From: Hypsibius dujardini
Taxonomy: Eukaryota > Tardigrada > Eutardigrada > Parachela > Hypsibiidae
DNA: 64,000 nucleotides
Assembly (NCBI GenBank): GCA_001579985.1
Contig: LRSR01005340.1
Coordinates: 1 to 64,000, forward strand
Reading direction: 5' to 3'
Every line of letters starts with the position of its first letter. Positions within the stretch are counted from its first letter, which is position 1. The notes under the pieces are model-generated. The model was not told the DNA's origin and ran no database searches. It saw only the letters and a program-made list of their open reading frames with translations. Below, one piece after another: positions 1-10,153 of this stretch. The translations under genes were made by a program, and so were the position numbers.

Positions 1-1398
1 ATCTTCCTTTTGAATTTATCAGAAGTGAGAATCCATGAGCTAGTAAGGAATCTCTGTGTCTTCGCGTGGCGGAGATGGTGAAAATCGGACAGTTTTGCTG
101 AATTGATTGTCATAGCCTTGATCGCGTACATTGTATAAATTTGACAATTATGGCAAAATGAGTGTTCTTCAACTTCTCTCGTCCGCTTTGCCGCATTTTA
201 GACAAGAAAATTCATTATTATCCATACTAATGGTGTATTAATCGTTCTTTGTTTTGTTTACTAGAATCAGATCTAGAATCAGATTTTATTCCATTATCAG
301 CTGTTGTCGTTGAAAGCTTCGTAAACGTTGCTTTGTTTGTTTACGTTTAGGTTTCATTGCGCAACGTGAACTAAGTTACGATGATAGAAACGTTGATTGC
401 AACGACGTTTCTTCTTTCGTTTCGTATAGGTTTCTTTTTTTACAGCAAGCGCAACCTCCCTAGTTAGTAGTAACACCGACACATGTAGTAATCAATGTAG
501 CAATCAACTGACGCGGTATACGGTAACATTGGTAGCGCCATCTATGTACCACCACGTAGTACATTTTTATTTTTAGAAAATTGTTTCCACACGTCTTTAT
601 TTTTTTTCTCAAAGAAAATGGCATTACATAATATGGATGCACACTACAAAATTAACAGATGTGCAAGATTTCACCTTCGAGAGTGGTGGAATTCCCCTGT
701 GAGAAGAGCAATTTCTTTTGGAAGACACATTTCTCAATACTACTGAAGTCGAATACTAAGTTGTTTTAAATGGACCAATATGCAGACAAACAAAATTTCG
801 CTACTGGATGAGACAAGAGACACTTCCCCTGCGGCCGGTTGCTGCACTCCGCAAAAAAAATCAGAAGGTAGATTGGTGTGAACAGTGGCTAGAACAAATG
901 CTGACACTCTGTTGAGAACAAAAATCACTCAATCAAATCATAAATCAATCAAGAAAAAGAAAGCTTAAACACTCCGCAAAATTTCATGCCGCACGGTTCG
1001 ACCCGTGGACCTTACCTTTTCTTAGCCTTACCGGAATCCTTTTACCTCAGCTGTATGAATTGGCTCTTTGGTTGGCTGCTTACTTCAGTAAGGAAAAAAG
1101 TCTAACCATTCGTCATGAAATGGCTGAGACGCGTATGAGCCACTGGACACAATTCACGTTTACACTGCGGTCAACTACTCTCCGCTTGAAACAATTCTCC
1201 CCTCTAGGCCTGTGGTCGTAATTCAAAAAAATTTTCAGAAATAATTTAGGAGCTGCTGATCTAAATACTTGCAATACCAGAATTGGAACGCACCTTCTAG
1301 TCGCGATATAAATGACAGTGCCAAGACTTTTGGAGTGCCCCTCGTATCTCGTGTACGAAAAATTTGGTCAATCAAATCTCGTACGTTTACGAATATAG
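1..1398. other. Upstream of the recognised P2X exons; no gene identified
   Basis: The first exons of the P2X gene (first transmembrane helix and the cysteine-rich upper ectodomain) should lie here or beyond the window edge. I searched for the TM1 region and the conserved W-C-P exon and found neither. The tract is moderately AT-rich with only short stop-bounded frames, none with recognisable family similarity. Confidence 0.5.
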
Positions 1399-3291
1399 GG
1401 AGCCGGTTTTAAAAGGAACGGAGAACCTAACCGTGCTGGTAAAGAATTACATCGTCTTCCCGAGATTCCACACCAAACGGTATGCATGAACGGCCAATTC
1501 ACAAGAACGTCTCCGTTTTGTTTTATTTTTTATATTATATATTGTTTCTACGAAATTAAATTATTTTATTTTATTATGATACATATTTATTATATTATTT
1601 TTAAATTTCATGTAATTTCATTCTAGGCAAAGTATTTCGTTGACGGCCAACTCCTCCCGGTACTTTGCCACGTGCCTATACGACCCGGAGACAGATCCGC
1701 TTTGTCCGGTCTTTCGTCTCGGCGACATTGTCAGCTTCAGCGGTGAGCGCTACGAGGAGCTCGTGCATTTGGTGGGTCTCAAATTTTATTCGAAACCCGT
1801 AAACAGTTCGGTACTCGCAGTTTGAACAGAACTTCAAAACTACTTCAAAACGGACAGAAACCTTATTAGTAATAATACAAGTGCTGTATTATAACAACAG
1901 GGAGCCATAATTGGAATTATTATCGAATGGAACTGCAACCTGGATTACGATATTGCGCTGTGCCTGCCCAAGTATACTTTCCGTCGGATTGACGACCGGC
2001 TGGACGAGACTTCGAAAGGATGGAATTTCCGGTATGAACGAACCAGCAAACATGCTGAGTATTCGTATAATAAGACTACGCGTATTAAGTGCTCTCGCCT
2101 CGTACTGTTAGCAAAACTAAACTAATCTAACTTGGGGGGGGGGGCATTATTCTAGTGCCGAATTCAGAATCACTTGGAAATATTTTTTTATTTATGCCTA
2201 CAGTAGTGGTGAAAACAGAAATTTATTTCGCCGATAAAGTCGGGCAAAGTTTTTTTGGTGATATTTCAAAGTTGAGAAAACAGTCGAAGATTCTAATTTC
2301 CTGTAAAAATGGTGATATTTAGAACTAAATTAAATATGATATTTTTAGCACTATCTCATTCCAAATTTAATTTGGAGTCGATTAGCATCGGCCAAAAAAA
2401 ATTATGAAGTCAGTGGGCGGAGCGATAGACCGAAACTAGATAGCTTCCTTGGAATTTTCGGTCCTTGAAAGATACCCAGAGCTCCGCCCCCTGATTTCTG
2501 AAAATAATTTTTTGGGTGGTGCCAATCGACTCGAAGTTTAATTTGAAATGAAACAGTGTCAAAATAATCCTATTAAAGTTAGTTCCAAAAACCACTATTT
2601 TTACAGTGAAAATGAAGGAAAATGGAATCTTCCCGTGTTTTTCCAACTTCAAATTATCACCCAATAAACTTTGCCTGACTTTACCGGCGAACTAAATTTT
2701 TATATTCATGACTGAAGTAAGTCAAAACTAAAAAATAGTTTGAAGTTTAAAACTAACATTTTAATGACTAATTTCTTAGCCTTCTGAAACAAAAGTTTTT
2801 AGTGAAAAAATAATAAAGGAGAAAAAATACAAAAATGAGAATAAATCAATTTATATCAAATCAACTAAAATCGCAAATTTGTAGCTATGCCGATTACTGG
2901 ACGGACGCTGCCGGTGAGGAGCGGCGTACCCTGATGAAGGTTTACGGCATCCGTTTTGTCTTCTACGTGTCCGGGCAAGCAGGAAAGTTCTCCATAGTTC
3001 CTTTCCTCACTAACATTGGCGCCGGGTTGGCGCTGCTACATGTTGTAAGTCTGGCTGTGTGGCGATGAAGTCGCTACAATGATAATCGGTAATTAGGGCG
3101 GTTATTTACTAGCACTGTAATGCAGTACGATGTGTTTTTTGCAGGTGACTTTCTGTTGCGACTTCTTCCTCCTGCACGTGGTCAAATTCAAGCAGCAATA
3201 TTCTGATCACAAGTTCGAGACGGTGTCCGGTTATCCTACAGTCAAGACCACAGATTCGGCGACCATAGCCGCAGACCTTGCAATGAAGTGA
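1399..3291 (+). CDS. P2X purinoceptor (ATP-gated cation channel), 3' portion, 5 exons
   Basis: Trimeric plasma-membrane cation channel opened by extracellular ATP. Five exons are visible: 1399-1479, 1627-1771, 1901-2031, 2885-3044 and 3145-3291, phases closing at each join. The first reads ENLTVLVKNYIVFPRF, a P2X hallmark. Then come the C-P-V-F-R-L-G segment, the IIGIIIEWNCNLD strand, FRRIDD, and the ATP-contact motif N-F-R; the conserved lysine before YGIRF is present (MKVYGIRF). TM2 follows (NIGAGLALLHVVTFCCDFF). The cytosolic tail contains YSDHK, matching the YxxxK surface-retention motif of P2X channels, and ends after a short tail with TGA. Oddities: the aspartate usual after GIRF is valine here, and about the first half of the protein is not found. 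The open phases argue against a pseudogene. SYF2 follows on the same strand. Confidence 0.92.
2218..2703. mobile_element. Long fold-back (inverted-repeat) element inside a P2X intron
   Basis: The left arm (about 2218-2435) read forward matches the reverse complement of the right arm (about 2470-2703). Shared blocks in order include CGCCGATAAAGTC / CGCCGGTAAAGTC, GGCAAAGTTT, CTGTAAAAAT, GAGTCGATT and GGGCGGAGC. Arms are about 210 bp and diverged by roughly a quarter by eye. No coding capacity; a non-autonomous palindromic (MITE-like) insertion is the likeliest reading. It sits wholly inside the intron 2032-2884. Confidence 0.8.
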
Positions 3292-3788
3292 TAGTTTGGT
3301 CGGTCTTCTTTCCGTTCTGCAAGAAATACATTGTAAAATCGGACAAGATTAGGAGATAAGCAGTAGTATCGTTCGACCATTAGAGGCTGCAAAGTCCAGC
3401 CACTCCTGCTGCTTGCTACGCAATCTAAACCCGTCCCTGAAAAGAAACTCATGTCTAAAAACACCCAATAACGCTACATGAAATGAATCCCGAGTTCCAG
3501 GCAGCTGTTGCCTATCCGCTTTTGTGAAACCATTAATATCTGCAAGACGATAAAAAACTATGTACAAAACACCTGCTGTGCTATCATATAGTAGCAAATT
3601 TACAACTCTGTAACTCCGAAGAACTAGGAAACTTTCATGATACATACCGGTGCTATACGTGCTACGTTCGTTCGTTCAAGTTTGGTTCACCATCGTCGTC
3701 CGCTCCCTCGACCGGTCTCTAATCACACCCAGCGGCAGATCAGCCCCATGGACGCCGGTGCGAAGACCCGCCAACGCCAGCAACCACC

Positions 3789-3799
3789 GTGACGTCACG
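3789..3799. promoter_or_regulatory. CRE/ATF-type palindrome
   Basis: GTGACGTCACG contains the full CREB/ATF palindrome TGACGTCA. It lies about 540 bp upstream of the SYF2 start codon. The identical 11-mer recurs at 10143-10153. Binding is inferred from the motif only. Confidence 0.4.
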
Positions 3800-3998
3800 T
3801 CCAGCAGGTCGTAATTTTCGATTCGCAAATGAAGCTTGCCACACTGGCTGAAAGGTTCTTTGTCGATAACTGTAACTTACAATAACATCAGAAAAAGGCA
3901 TGACATCAACCAAATTCAGAAAAAAAAACTCCGAATCATGGGGCTTGTTTTAGGGTGCTATTTAGAGGACTCCCCTTACTAGCACACCCATCGAACAT

Positions 3999-4150
3999 AA
4001 GAACACACGCACTAGGAAACAGAATCTGGCGGTATTTAAAGTGAACGTACAGCAGTCAAGAGGAACGCGGTGCACCGGGCATTAGAACAAGTGCATAAAA
4101 TAACAGAATTGGGCGGTACTTAAAGTGAACGTGCCGCATTCAATTGGAAC
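3999..4150 (+). repeat. Degenerate direct repeat, about 85 bp period, upstream of SYF2
   Basis: Copy 1 (about 3999-4067) and copy 2 (about 4085-4150) share AACAGAAT, GGCGGTA, TTAAAGTGAACGT and GGAAC in the same order. A partial third copy (TTAAAGCGAAC) follows at about 4158. It lies within 350 bp of the SYF2 start, so it may belong to the promoter. Confidence 0.6.
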
Positions 4151-4331
4151 AAGCTGTCTTAAAGCGAACAGACCGCGTCGCGCCGTCGCAAGAGAGTCGC
4201 GTTGAGACTAAATAATGAGATTTGTTGTAGTTTTCTTCGGTTTTCTTCCTTTTCAACGTAATCCTAATCCGCAACCATTCAGTTTTGAAAAATAAATATT
4301 GATTCCTCCAAGCAAAGTACGATTTGTTGCG

Positions 4332-5755
4332 ATGGACACAGGAGAAGACCATCGGGAGCCTGGAACGTCGACAGAAGAGGAGGCTACGACAACAACCGCA
4401 GAAGTTGACTCTACCACGGCCAGTTCATCCAGCCAGAGCACCGCTGCCAAGGCTCTCCATGCCCAACGAATGAAAAAACTGCGCGAGCTTCACGCGAAAC
4501 GGGTAAGTGAAAACGGCAGTTGGCAAAGGTGGCAAGGAAAAGTGTTTTTCAAATTGTGAAAAGGGACCTTTTTATTTTTTATGGTTTGCTTTTCTCCAGA
4601 ATGAGGCACGAAATTTGAATCATCGCGACGTGGTGGAGGAGGATCATCAGCGGAAGTTGCCGAAGAATTGGGAAGCACGACGGGAACGCATGGAATGGAA
4701 AGTGAACGATGACGAAAAGCGAAAAGTAGGTGAATGTTTATCTCATCATGTGGATTCACGGTTGATTGATCCATCGGCTTGTTTCAGTGGTATCCTCTCA
4801 GTCGTCGATTGATTGAATCATGTAATTGATTGGCTGAGAAACAGCTTAACATTGTTATGTGTGCTCGATTATTGAATTGTCAGAAAATTACTGTGTTATG
4901 TAATCCGTCTGACATACAGAAGAGATCTTGGTTCATGGTTTGAATGACTCATACACGATTTTAAGGGATATTTCACGTCTAAAGTCATGTCGTTCTAGGA
5001 AGCGGAGGAGCAGGGCTACGATTACGACCGATTGAAGGTGTTGGAAGTGTCCGCTGCCGAAGCAAGCTCCCGTGATATGCGGAAGCGCAAGAAACAGAAT
5101 CCCGATCTGGGATTTTCCACCTTCGAAGACTCATCCATTCGGCAGTACACAAGCCTGACCAAGCAGATCAAGCCGGACTTCGAGCAGTATGAGAAGCAAA
5201 AGGCGGAATTGTAAGTCGTGCTAAGCGAAACTTTGATTGATTGATTGCGTTAGTGTTGTGCTTTCAATATCATTTTGTTCTTGACACTAGTCTGATGTTT
5301 TTACTATCATTAGTTGACGTGAAATATGCTTTCAATGTACAATTTCTTTGCTACGGGAACTGCTAATCCTTTTTCTTTTTCAGGGGTGATAGATTCTATG
5401 CCACTGCGAACACCATTATGCAAGGCGAGCACAAAGACAGTCCGGAGGCCATTGAGAAACTGGTCGGGGATGTGAACGCACAGTAAGTTTTTCTGTGATA
5501 TTTATTCTGCCCATATATTACAATTTAGTCCTATGAATGGTATTGGTTTGAGAAAAGTTTGTAAATCGGTTTTTTCACCTATTTTCCAGGGCAGACCGCA
5601 GACAGAAGTTCAGCCGGCGTCGCACCTTCAATGCTGAATCAGAAATCGACTTCATCAACGAGAAGAACATGCACTTCAACAAGAAACTCAGCCGCTTCTA
5701 TGGCAAATACACATCGGAGACGAAGCAGAATATCGAACGCGGAACCGCTGTATAG
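4332..5755 (+). CDS. SYF2: Pre-mRNA-splicing factor SYF2
   Basis: Spliceosomal protein of the XAB2/Prp19-associated (NineTeen-related) complex in the nucleus. Five exons: 4332-4502, 4600-4725, 4999-5210, 5384-5482, 5590-5755, giving 257 codons plus stop (human SYF2 is 243 aa). The N-terminus is acidic and Ser/Thr-rich (residues 1-36). Charged family sequence then begins with [13 protein letters not shown] and [20 protein letters not shown]. The conserved C-terminal block includes [53 protein letters not shown] and [13 protein letters not shown]. The start is the first ATG in the open frame, directly before the acidic leader. All introns are short (about 90-270 bp) with canonical GT-AG ends. 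It lies downstream of P2X on the same strand. Confidence 0.95.
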
Positions 5756-6175
5756 AAACTAACCCGTCGACAGTTTCCATTTTAAGTTTTATTAATTCCG
5801 CTATTTTCTTAGTATCTGTCAGTTGACCTTGGACCTTGTTTCCAGTTATTTCGATTGTCCCTCATTTTGCAGCATTATTTCTTGAGCGAGTTGACTTGAG
5901 ATTCGACGCTGTATTGTTGTTGACCGAGCGCCGCTGCTTGTATCTCGATTAGTACATACATCTCGGGTCCATCTTGAAGTGCTCTCGGCGTTTGGTGTTG
6001 CCTTTCACCGCTTCCTCTGCGGCCCACATGGGGGAAACGCCTTGAACTGTTGTTTAGTCTAGCTAGCCAATTCTGTCTGTCTGTACTCTGCAGCAGCATT
6101 TCGCAAATCTTCACGTGAAATCTCCTCTGCTGTTCCTCACGATACGTGACGTGAGTGTATGGTGACTCTTTCGTC
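5756..6175. other. SYF2 3'UTR and LU1 promoter region
   Basis: Only 420 bp separate the SYF2 stop from the next start codon. No further gene is recognised. Confidence 0.5.
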
Positions 6176-6827
6176 ATGGATTCCAACGTCACTGCAATGT
6201 GCGCTCTCTTTGCTCTATTTGGGCAGATGATAAGTTCAGGTGAGTTTCGATACTCGTTTTCGTAACGAATAGTTGCTGAATTGTACGTTTTTCTGAAAAA
6301 TTTAGGCGATGCGGTGGCGCCACTTCCGTTCCGTTGTTACGACTGTCAAGGCATCGACCTGGCCAGCTGCCTGGATGGAGCCAATCCTGTGATCAAAAAC
6401 TGCCATAAAGGAGTGGAGTCTTGCTATATGACGTATCGCCGAGCCGGATCAAGTGAGTGGTGAAGGCGTAGACAGGCCGCGGAAAAACCCCAGGAAAATG
6501 ATGGTCTAATCAATCGATCAATCAATGGATTCTCATTATTCCTTGAGTGCTAGAACTTTCAATCCTCGTCCAACTTGCCCTGTCAGTTAAGCTGATAAAC
6601 TGGATCATGTGAGAGTGATATTGTACGTTTATCTTGCAGCCGATCAAGTGGCGAGAGGGTGTCGAGACGCGGGAGCCTTGGCTAAGCCTGACGGCAAGCC
6701 GGTCTGCTCAAAGAGCTCCCTGTTCGGTCTGCTGACCATCATCTGCAGCTGTTCCACCAACCTGTGTAACGGCAATTCCACGGCTCAACTACAAGGAATT
6801 CCTGATAGATTTTTTGTAGAATGGTAA
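6176..6827 (+). CDS. Ly6/uPAR-type three-finger protein (LU1)
   Basis: Small secreted or surface protein of the three-finger (LU) fold; partner unknown. Three exons: 6176-6239 (signal peptide MDSNVTAMCALFALFGQMIS), 6306-6452 and 6640-6827, about 132 aa. The mature part opens FRCYDCQGIDLASC, continues with NCHKGVESCYMTYRRAG and RGCRDAGA, and closes with the LU signature C-S-C-S-T-N-L-C-N, giving the usual ten-cysteine pattern. Both introns are phase 1, as in LU2 and LU3. Unlike those, the tail after CN (GNSTAQLQGIPDRFFVEW) has no hydrophobic GPI signal. It is therefore either secreted or joined by splicing to an unrecognised last exon. Confidence 0.88.
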
Positions 6828-7330
6828 CTTTCACGCCCTTTCATCACGGTCGTTGTGTGCTGTGCGCGCATGGGAACTGATTCGCCAATTTAGGGTTGGA
6901 AAGCCCTCGATTGATTTGTTGATTGTTCATGTTGATTGTTTCAGCCAATCAACAATTTACCGCTGGCTCATACCATCAAGTTTCCATTTTTTCTCACAAC
7001 TGACACGATAAACTCATCTTTGGCGTGCAAAATCTTTGGCTTACACACTAGAGAAAACAGCTAAGAACGTGCATACTATCCTATAAAAATTCACAAGCGT
7101 AGGACTGGAGCCGCGGTCGCGGAGAAATAAAATCATACTGTGTATAACTAATCTGCCAAAAAAGAGGACATAATTTAAAACTCGCAAATAAAATACGCTC
7201 CATAGAATCCCTAGCGGAATAGCCCCCTCTCACAAAATGGAATCTTAAACTCTTCTGGACCACAAAAAATACCGTGAGAATACCGTGCTGGGAGTGTGGT
7301 ACCGTTTTCCGACGTCCTCCACACTGTCCC
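6828..7330. other. Gap between LU1 and a convergent small gene
   Basis: Presumably the two facing 3' untranslated regions. No other structure seen. Confidence 0.4.
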
Positions 7331-7585
7331 TCACAAGCTTGGCTGGAACAGGATCACGTAGAGGATTCCCGCGCAGATGGCCCAGCTGGCCGCGATCAAG
7401 CCCGTCAAGCGGCCGTAGTCGGTGATGCTCAGGTCGTCCATGGAGTACTGTAAGCGACCGTAGAGCGTGGAGCGATCGTGACGGCCGTTGCGGTGAGCGT
7501 GTCCGGTCCATTCGGCGTGTCCGGCCGCCACCAAGTCCGCATCCAAGCCATGATCTCCAGCGCCGTCACCGTGGAAGGAGGCCAT
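7331..7585 (-). CDS. Unrecognised small C-terminally anchored membrane protein
   Basis: Open frame of 84 residues. The first half is hydrophilic and rich in His, Gly and Asp, followed by LYGRLQYSMDDLSITDYGRL. It ends in one hydrophobic helix (LTGLIAASWAICAGILYVIL) and the short tail FQPSL, so it looks tail-anchored or single-pass. The frame stays open upstream of this ATG to about 7700, with a Ser/Pro-rich stretch. A splice acceptor on the minus strand at 7712-7713 and a matching donor at 7774-7778 bound an intron, so an upstream exon (7779 to about 7900) exists. Its first ATG (about 7903) opens only an 18-codon frame. I do not recognise the family; function unknown. The gene is convergent with LU1. 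Confidence 0.55.
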   Translation of the reverse strand: MASFHGDGAGDHGLDADLVAAGHAEWTGHAHRNGRHDRSTLYGRLQYSMDDLSITDYGRLTGLIAASWAICAGILYVILFQPSL

Positions 7586-7905
7586 GATGTGGAGAATGCG
7601 ATGGGAATCGGGAGGCGAAACGGAGGAAGGAGTTTCGGAGGTGGAACGGGATGGAATTGAAGGCGGAGCTCCTGGAGATCTTCCCGCTTTTGGAATGTGT
7701 CAGGAAAGTTTCTGCAAAGCAATACAATAAAATCGTCTTCATAAAAGGTTTAACAGAAAAGGAAAAGAAAACTCTTACCAGGGCTTGATGCGGAAAGAGA
7801 ATGCGGGAAATATCGATCGACACACTGGAAGATTTACTTGTACGATCAGCCTCTACTCCGCAGCAAAATCGTAAACAAAGCCCACGGAGTGCGCCCAGCG
7901 GAACG
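7586..7905 (-). other. 5' part of the small membrane-protein gene, probable leader exon and intron
   Basis: Contains the minus-strand donor GTAAG (plus 7774-7778) and acceptor TTTGCAG (plus about 7712-7718). The exon above the donor has an ATG at about 7901-7903 opening MPFRWAHSVGFVYDFAAE then a stop; this reads as a short upstream frame. How it joins to the main frame is unresolved. Confidence 0.4.
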
Positions 7906-7974
7906 GCATGATCGGCGGGCAGGAGGCGTGGCGAACTTTCCGCTCAGTGCAGCGGCAACGGCAATACCGTCTTC

Positions 7975-8096
7975 TTGTAAACATGTGTCAAAGGCCTTGA
8001 GTTAACCGAGTTAGGCCATTTGACTCGGTCTGTTTCTATGAACGAGTTAAATGGTCTAGTTCGGTTAGCGTAAAGATTTTGCTACATGTGTACATG
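7975..8096. repeat. Fold-back palindrome of about 120 bp
   Basis: The left arm 7975-8027 and right arm 8042-8096 are imperfect reverse complements. GTTAACCGAGTTAGGCCATT pairs with a sequence whose reverse complement is GCTAACCGAACTAGACCATT, and both outer ends carry ACATGT. The loop is about 14 nt. Non-coding; probably a small MITE-like insertion or a hairpin-forming element. Confidence 0.75.
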
Positions 8097-8731
8097 TGGT
8101 TGGGGCGCTTCTTTCTCACTGCTTGACAAGTGAGACGGGGGAGGGTGCGGTCTTGTGGTCGGTCAATGAGCCAGACACCAAAAACAAACGTCGACCCTTG
8201 TCTGGGCTGACGTAGTATTCTGGCAATTGTGGATGAGAAGAGGCGTTCCCCTTACATGCTACGAATGAACGGAGATCGTTGGAAATCGTTTCGTTTGAGC
8301 ATTTTCACATGCGCACTGTGATGTATAGGTGGCTCCGTGAGCAAAGGTGAACGTTCCAAAATAATCCATTGTCGAATAGGCAGTATCCCAGTCTCAGAGG
8401 CCGATACGAATCGGCCGCTAGGAACGGTCAGGGTGGGCGTAGCCTCATTAGCCCCACCAACTCCTAATTAGTCATCACAACGGACACAATCATTCAAGTC
8501 CGTAAAATTCAAGCATATGACGAAAGTTTGAAAAAAAATGATCGTGATGTTAAAAGGCTAAATCGATTCGACTTCGAATTTATTTCCTGAGATACTATAT
8601 ATGGCTATATAAATATATTCATATATAGCACATTCAAGTCGTAGTGCTAGCATTATTTTCGAACCTTTCCTTCAACAGCTCGCACTTCATCCAGAAACAA
8701 AAACATCAAAACTACCAAATAATAAATAATT
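8097..8731. other. Intergenic, no gene seen
   Basis: Contains the region just beyond the transposase stop. I looked here for the terminal inverted repeat of the mariner relic and found no convincing partner. Confidence 0.4.
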
Positions 8732-9841
8732 TTACTCAATGCGATCGCCATTAGCGGCCTCCACGCGTCGAGCTCGGCGCTGCCAAGAATTAACGACAGC
8801 CCTAATTATTTCCTGTGGAATGGCGTGCCACTCTTCAAAATCGTTTTGAGTTTTTGGAAATTCGGAATAGCGCCGTATTTGGTGAGCCGCTGTTTGAGTA
8901 TGGACCACATGCAGTAATCCAGGACGTTGAGATAAGGCGAATTCGGTTGCATCTCGGCGTTTTTAATGAAACATGGAAATCATCATTCAGGATCATCTAG
9001 ACCGATGCTGCAGCGTGACAGGGCGCTTCGTCCTAGTAGAAAATAGCCGTAGACGGGTCCATCTTGTAGGGCATCTTCTGCTTCACATAAGAAATGCATT
9101 CGGACGCGTAGGGGGAACTGATTGAGCGAAATCCTGACTTCAAAACGACGAGGGGAGAGCAACCTTCACGAGAACCCTGGCGGAAATCATCACGTTCGGC
9201 GGAGTCTTCGGCAACACGCGAAACATTTTTCTATCAGGAATTAGGTCAAATGACTTGTCGTAACATCGATCGTTCTGGGCATTGTGATACTTTTCTACCG
9301 TCAGATAACATTCATCGACGAAGAGAAAGTTTGCCATATTCGTTTTAGGCATCTCCTGCGGAATCCGTGACAGCAAATCTACTGTTTTTTTCTACTGACC
9401 AATTGGAATGAGATTCCTCTTCCGTTTTTCTAGCAGTTGATCTCCTTTTTTCGCAGAGTATTCTTCAGCGACTCGTGCGTTATTCGAAACTGACCGGCAA
9501 AGGACCGGATGGTGTGGGAAGTCGTCGCAATGATCAAGCGGCGGACGATCGTGGCGGCCATTTTCGAGTCGATTTTCTTCCTTGGTCGTTTTTTGCTTCT
9601 TCCGTTGCTATTCCTCCACTCCGGCTGCCAATTCGAACTTCACACGACGTATACTGCTATAACTTTCCAAATTCTGGTTGAGGGCGACGATTTGAGCGAC
9701 CGAACTGCCAGCCCGAAGGTGGGAAATGATGGTGGCGGCAGGCTGCCCAATGGTCAGCATGGTAAAAACAACAATAAGGCCGCCTTTGACAAGATGGGGC
9801 GAGAGGGCACAGATTTCTTTTTCGATTGAGTGGTGACTCAC
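8732..9841 (-). mobile_element. Decayed Tc1/mariner-superfamily transposase (DD37-type)
   Basis: A DDE transposase relic read in several minus-strand frames. N-terminal helix-turn-helix remnants include HLRAGSSVAQIVALNQ (about 9700) and SHTIRSFAGQFRITHESL (about 9500). The catalytic core begins NFLFVDECYLTVEKYHNAQN (first Asp, about 9315), then KTPPNVMIS. The second Asp lies in DEAPCHAA (about 9030), directly after an in-frame stop. The third Asp lies in VLDYCMWSILKQRL (about 8918). The C-terminus FEEWHAIPQEIIRAVVN ends at TAA 8732-8734. The second and third Asp are about 113 nt apart, i.e. about 37 residues, suggesting a DD37D (maT-like) group. There are at least three frame changes plus internal stops, so it is inactive. 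Terminal repeats were not found. Confidence 0.85.
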
Positions 9842-10096
9842 TTTCCCTCTGCATATAGAAGAGGCGCTGCACTAGTTAAAAGTCTCGTTGAAAAATATGT
9901 AGCCACGCGGCACATATAGAATGTGCGAAAATAAGTTTAGTCTTACTAGAGTCTCACTGAGCAGAAAGCCTATCAGTTTTTATTAAACTCCATTTTGCTC
10001 ATACCATCTTCCCACTATTGGCTATCATGTGGTAATATCATGGGATAATATCAGTACAAAATTGTGCCAGAATAGAATAGTAAGTGTACTAGTACC

Positions 10097-10130
10097 GTAC
10101 TGCCACGATTTTAAGGGTGGGTTTAGCCCA
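10097..10130 (+). repeat. Solo end resembling the 34.3 kb inverted-repeat element
   Basis: GTACTG, then CACGATTTTAAG and GTGGGTTTAGCCC, follows the same order as the right arm of the 34312-34459 element read on its minus strand (GTACTG, CACGATTCTAAG, GTGGGTTTAGCCC). No second arm is seen nearby, so this is one end or a decayed copy. Confidence 0.5.
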
Positions 10131-10142
10131 GATAGACTGTAC

Positions 10143-10153
10143 GTGACGTCACG
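10143..10153. promoter_or_regulatory. CRE/ATF-type palindrome, second copy
   Basis: GTGACGTCACG, identical to 3789-3799. It lies about 290 bp beyond the PCMT1 stop codon, so a promoter role for PCMT1 is unlikely. Function inferred from motif only. Confidence 0.3.

Larger units (their letters stand above)
3292..4331. other. P2X 3'UTR and SYF2 upstream region
   Basis: No coding exon recognised. Holds the P2X 3' untranslated region (no AATAAA seen close to the stop), a CRE-type palindrome at 3790-3797 and a degenerate direct repeat at 3999-4150 just upstream of SYF2. Confidence 0.6.

Noticed and set aside
1-180. A hydrophobic phrase FAELIVIALIAYIV near 104-150, considered as P2X TM1
   Set aside because: The frame is closed by a stop just upstream and the flanking P2X residues are absent.
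990-1020. GGTTCGACC phrase resembling a tRNA T-loop
   Set aside because: No acceptor stem, anticodon arm or D-loop could be fitted around it.
9475-9829. Plus-strand frames of 68 and 106 codons
   Set aside because: They are antisense shadows of the mariner transposase relic.
8578-9940. Candidate terminal inverted repeats of the mariner relic around TATATAGCACATTC and CACATATAGAATGTGC
   Set aside because: The similarity is short, AT-rich and not positioned as a clear pair with a TA duplication.
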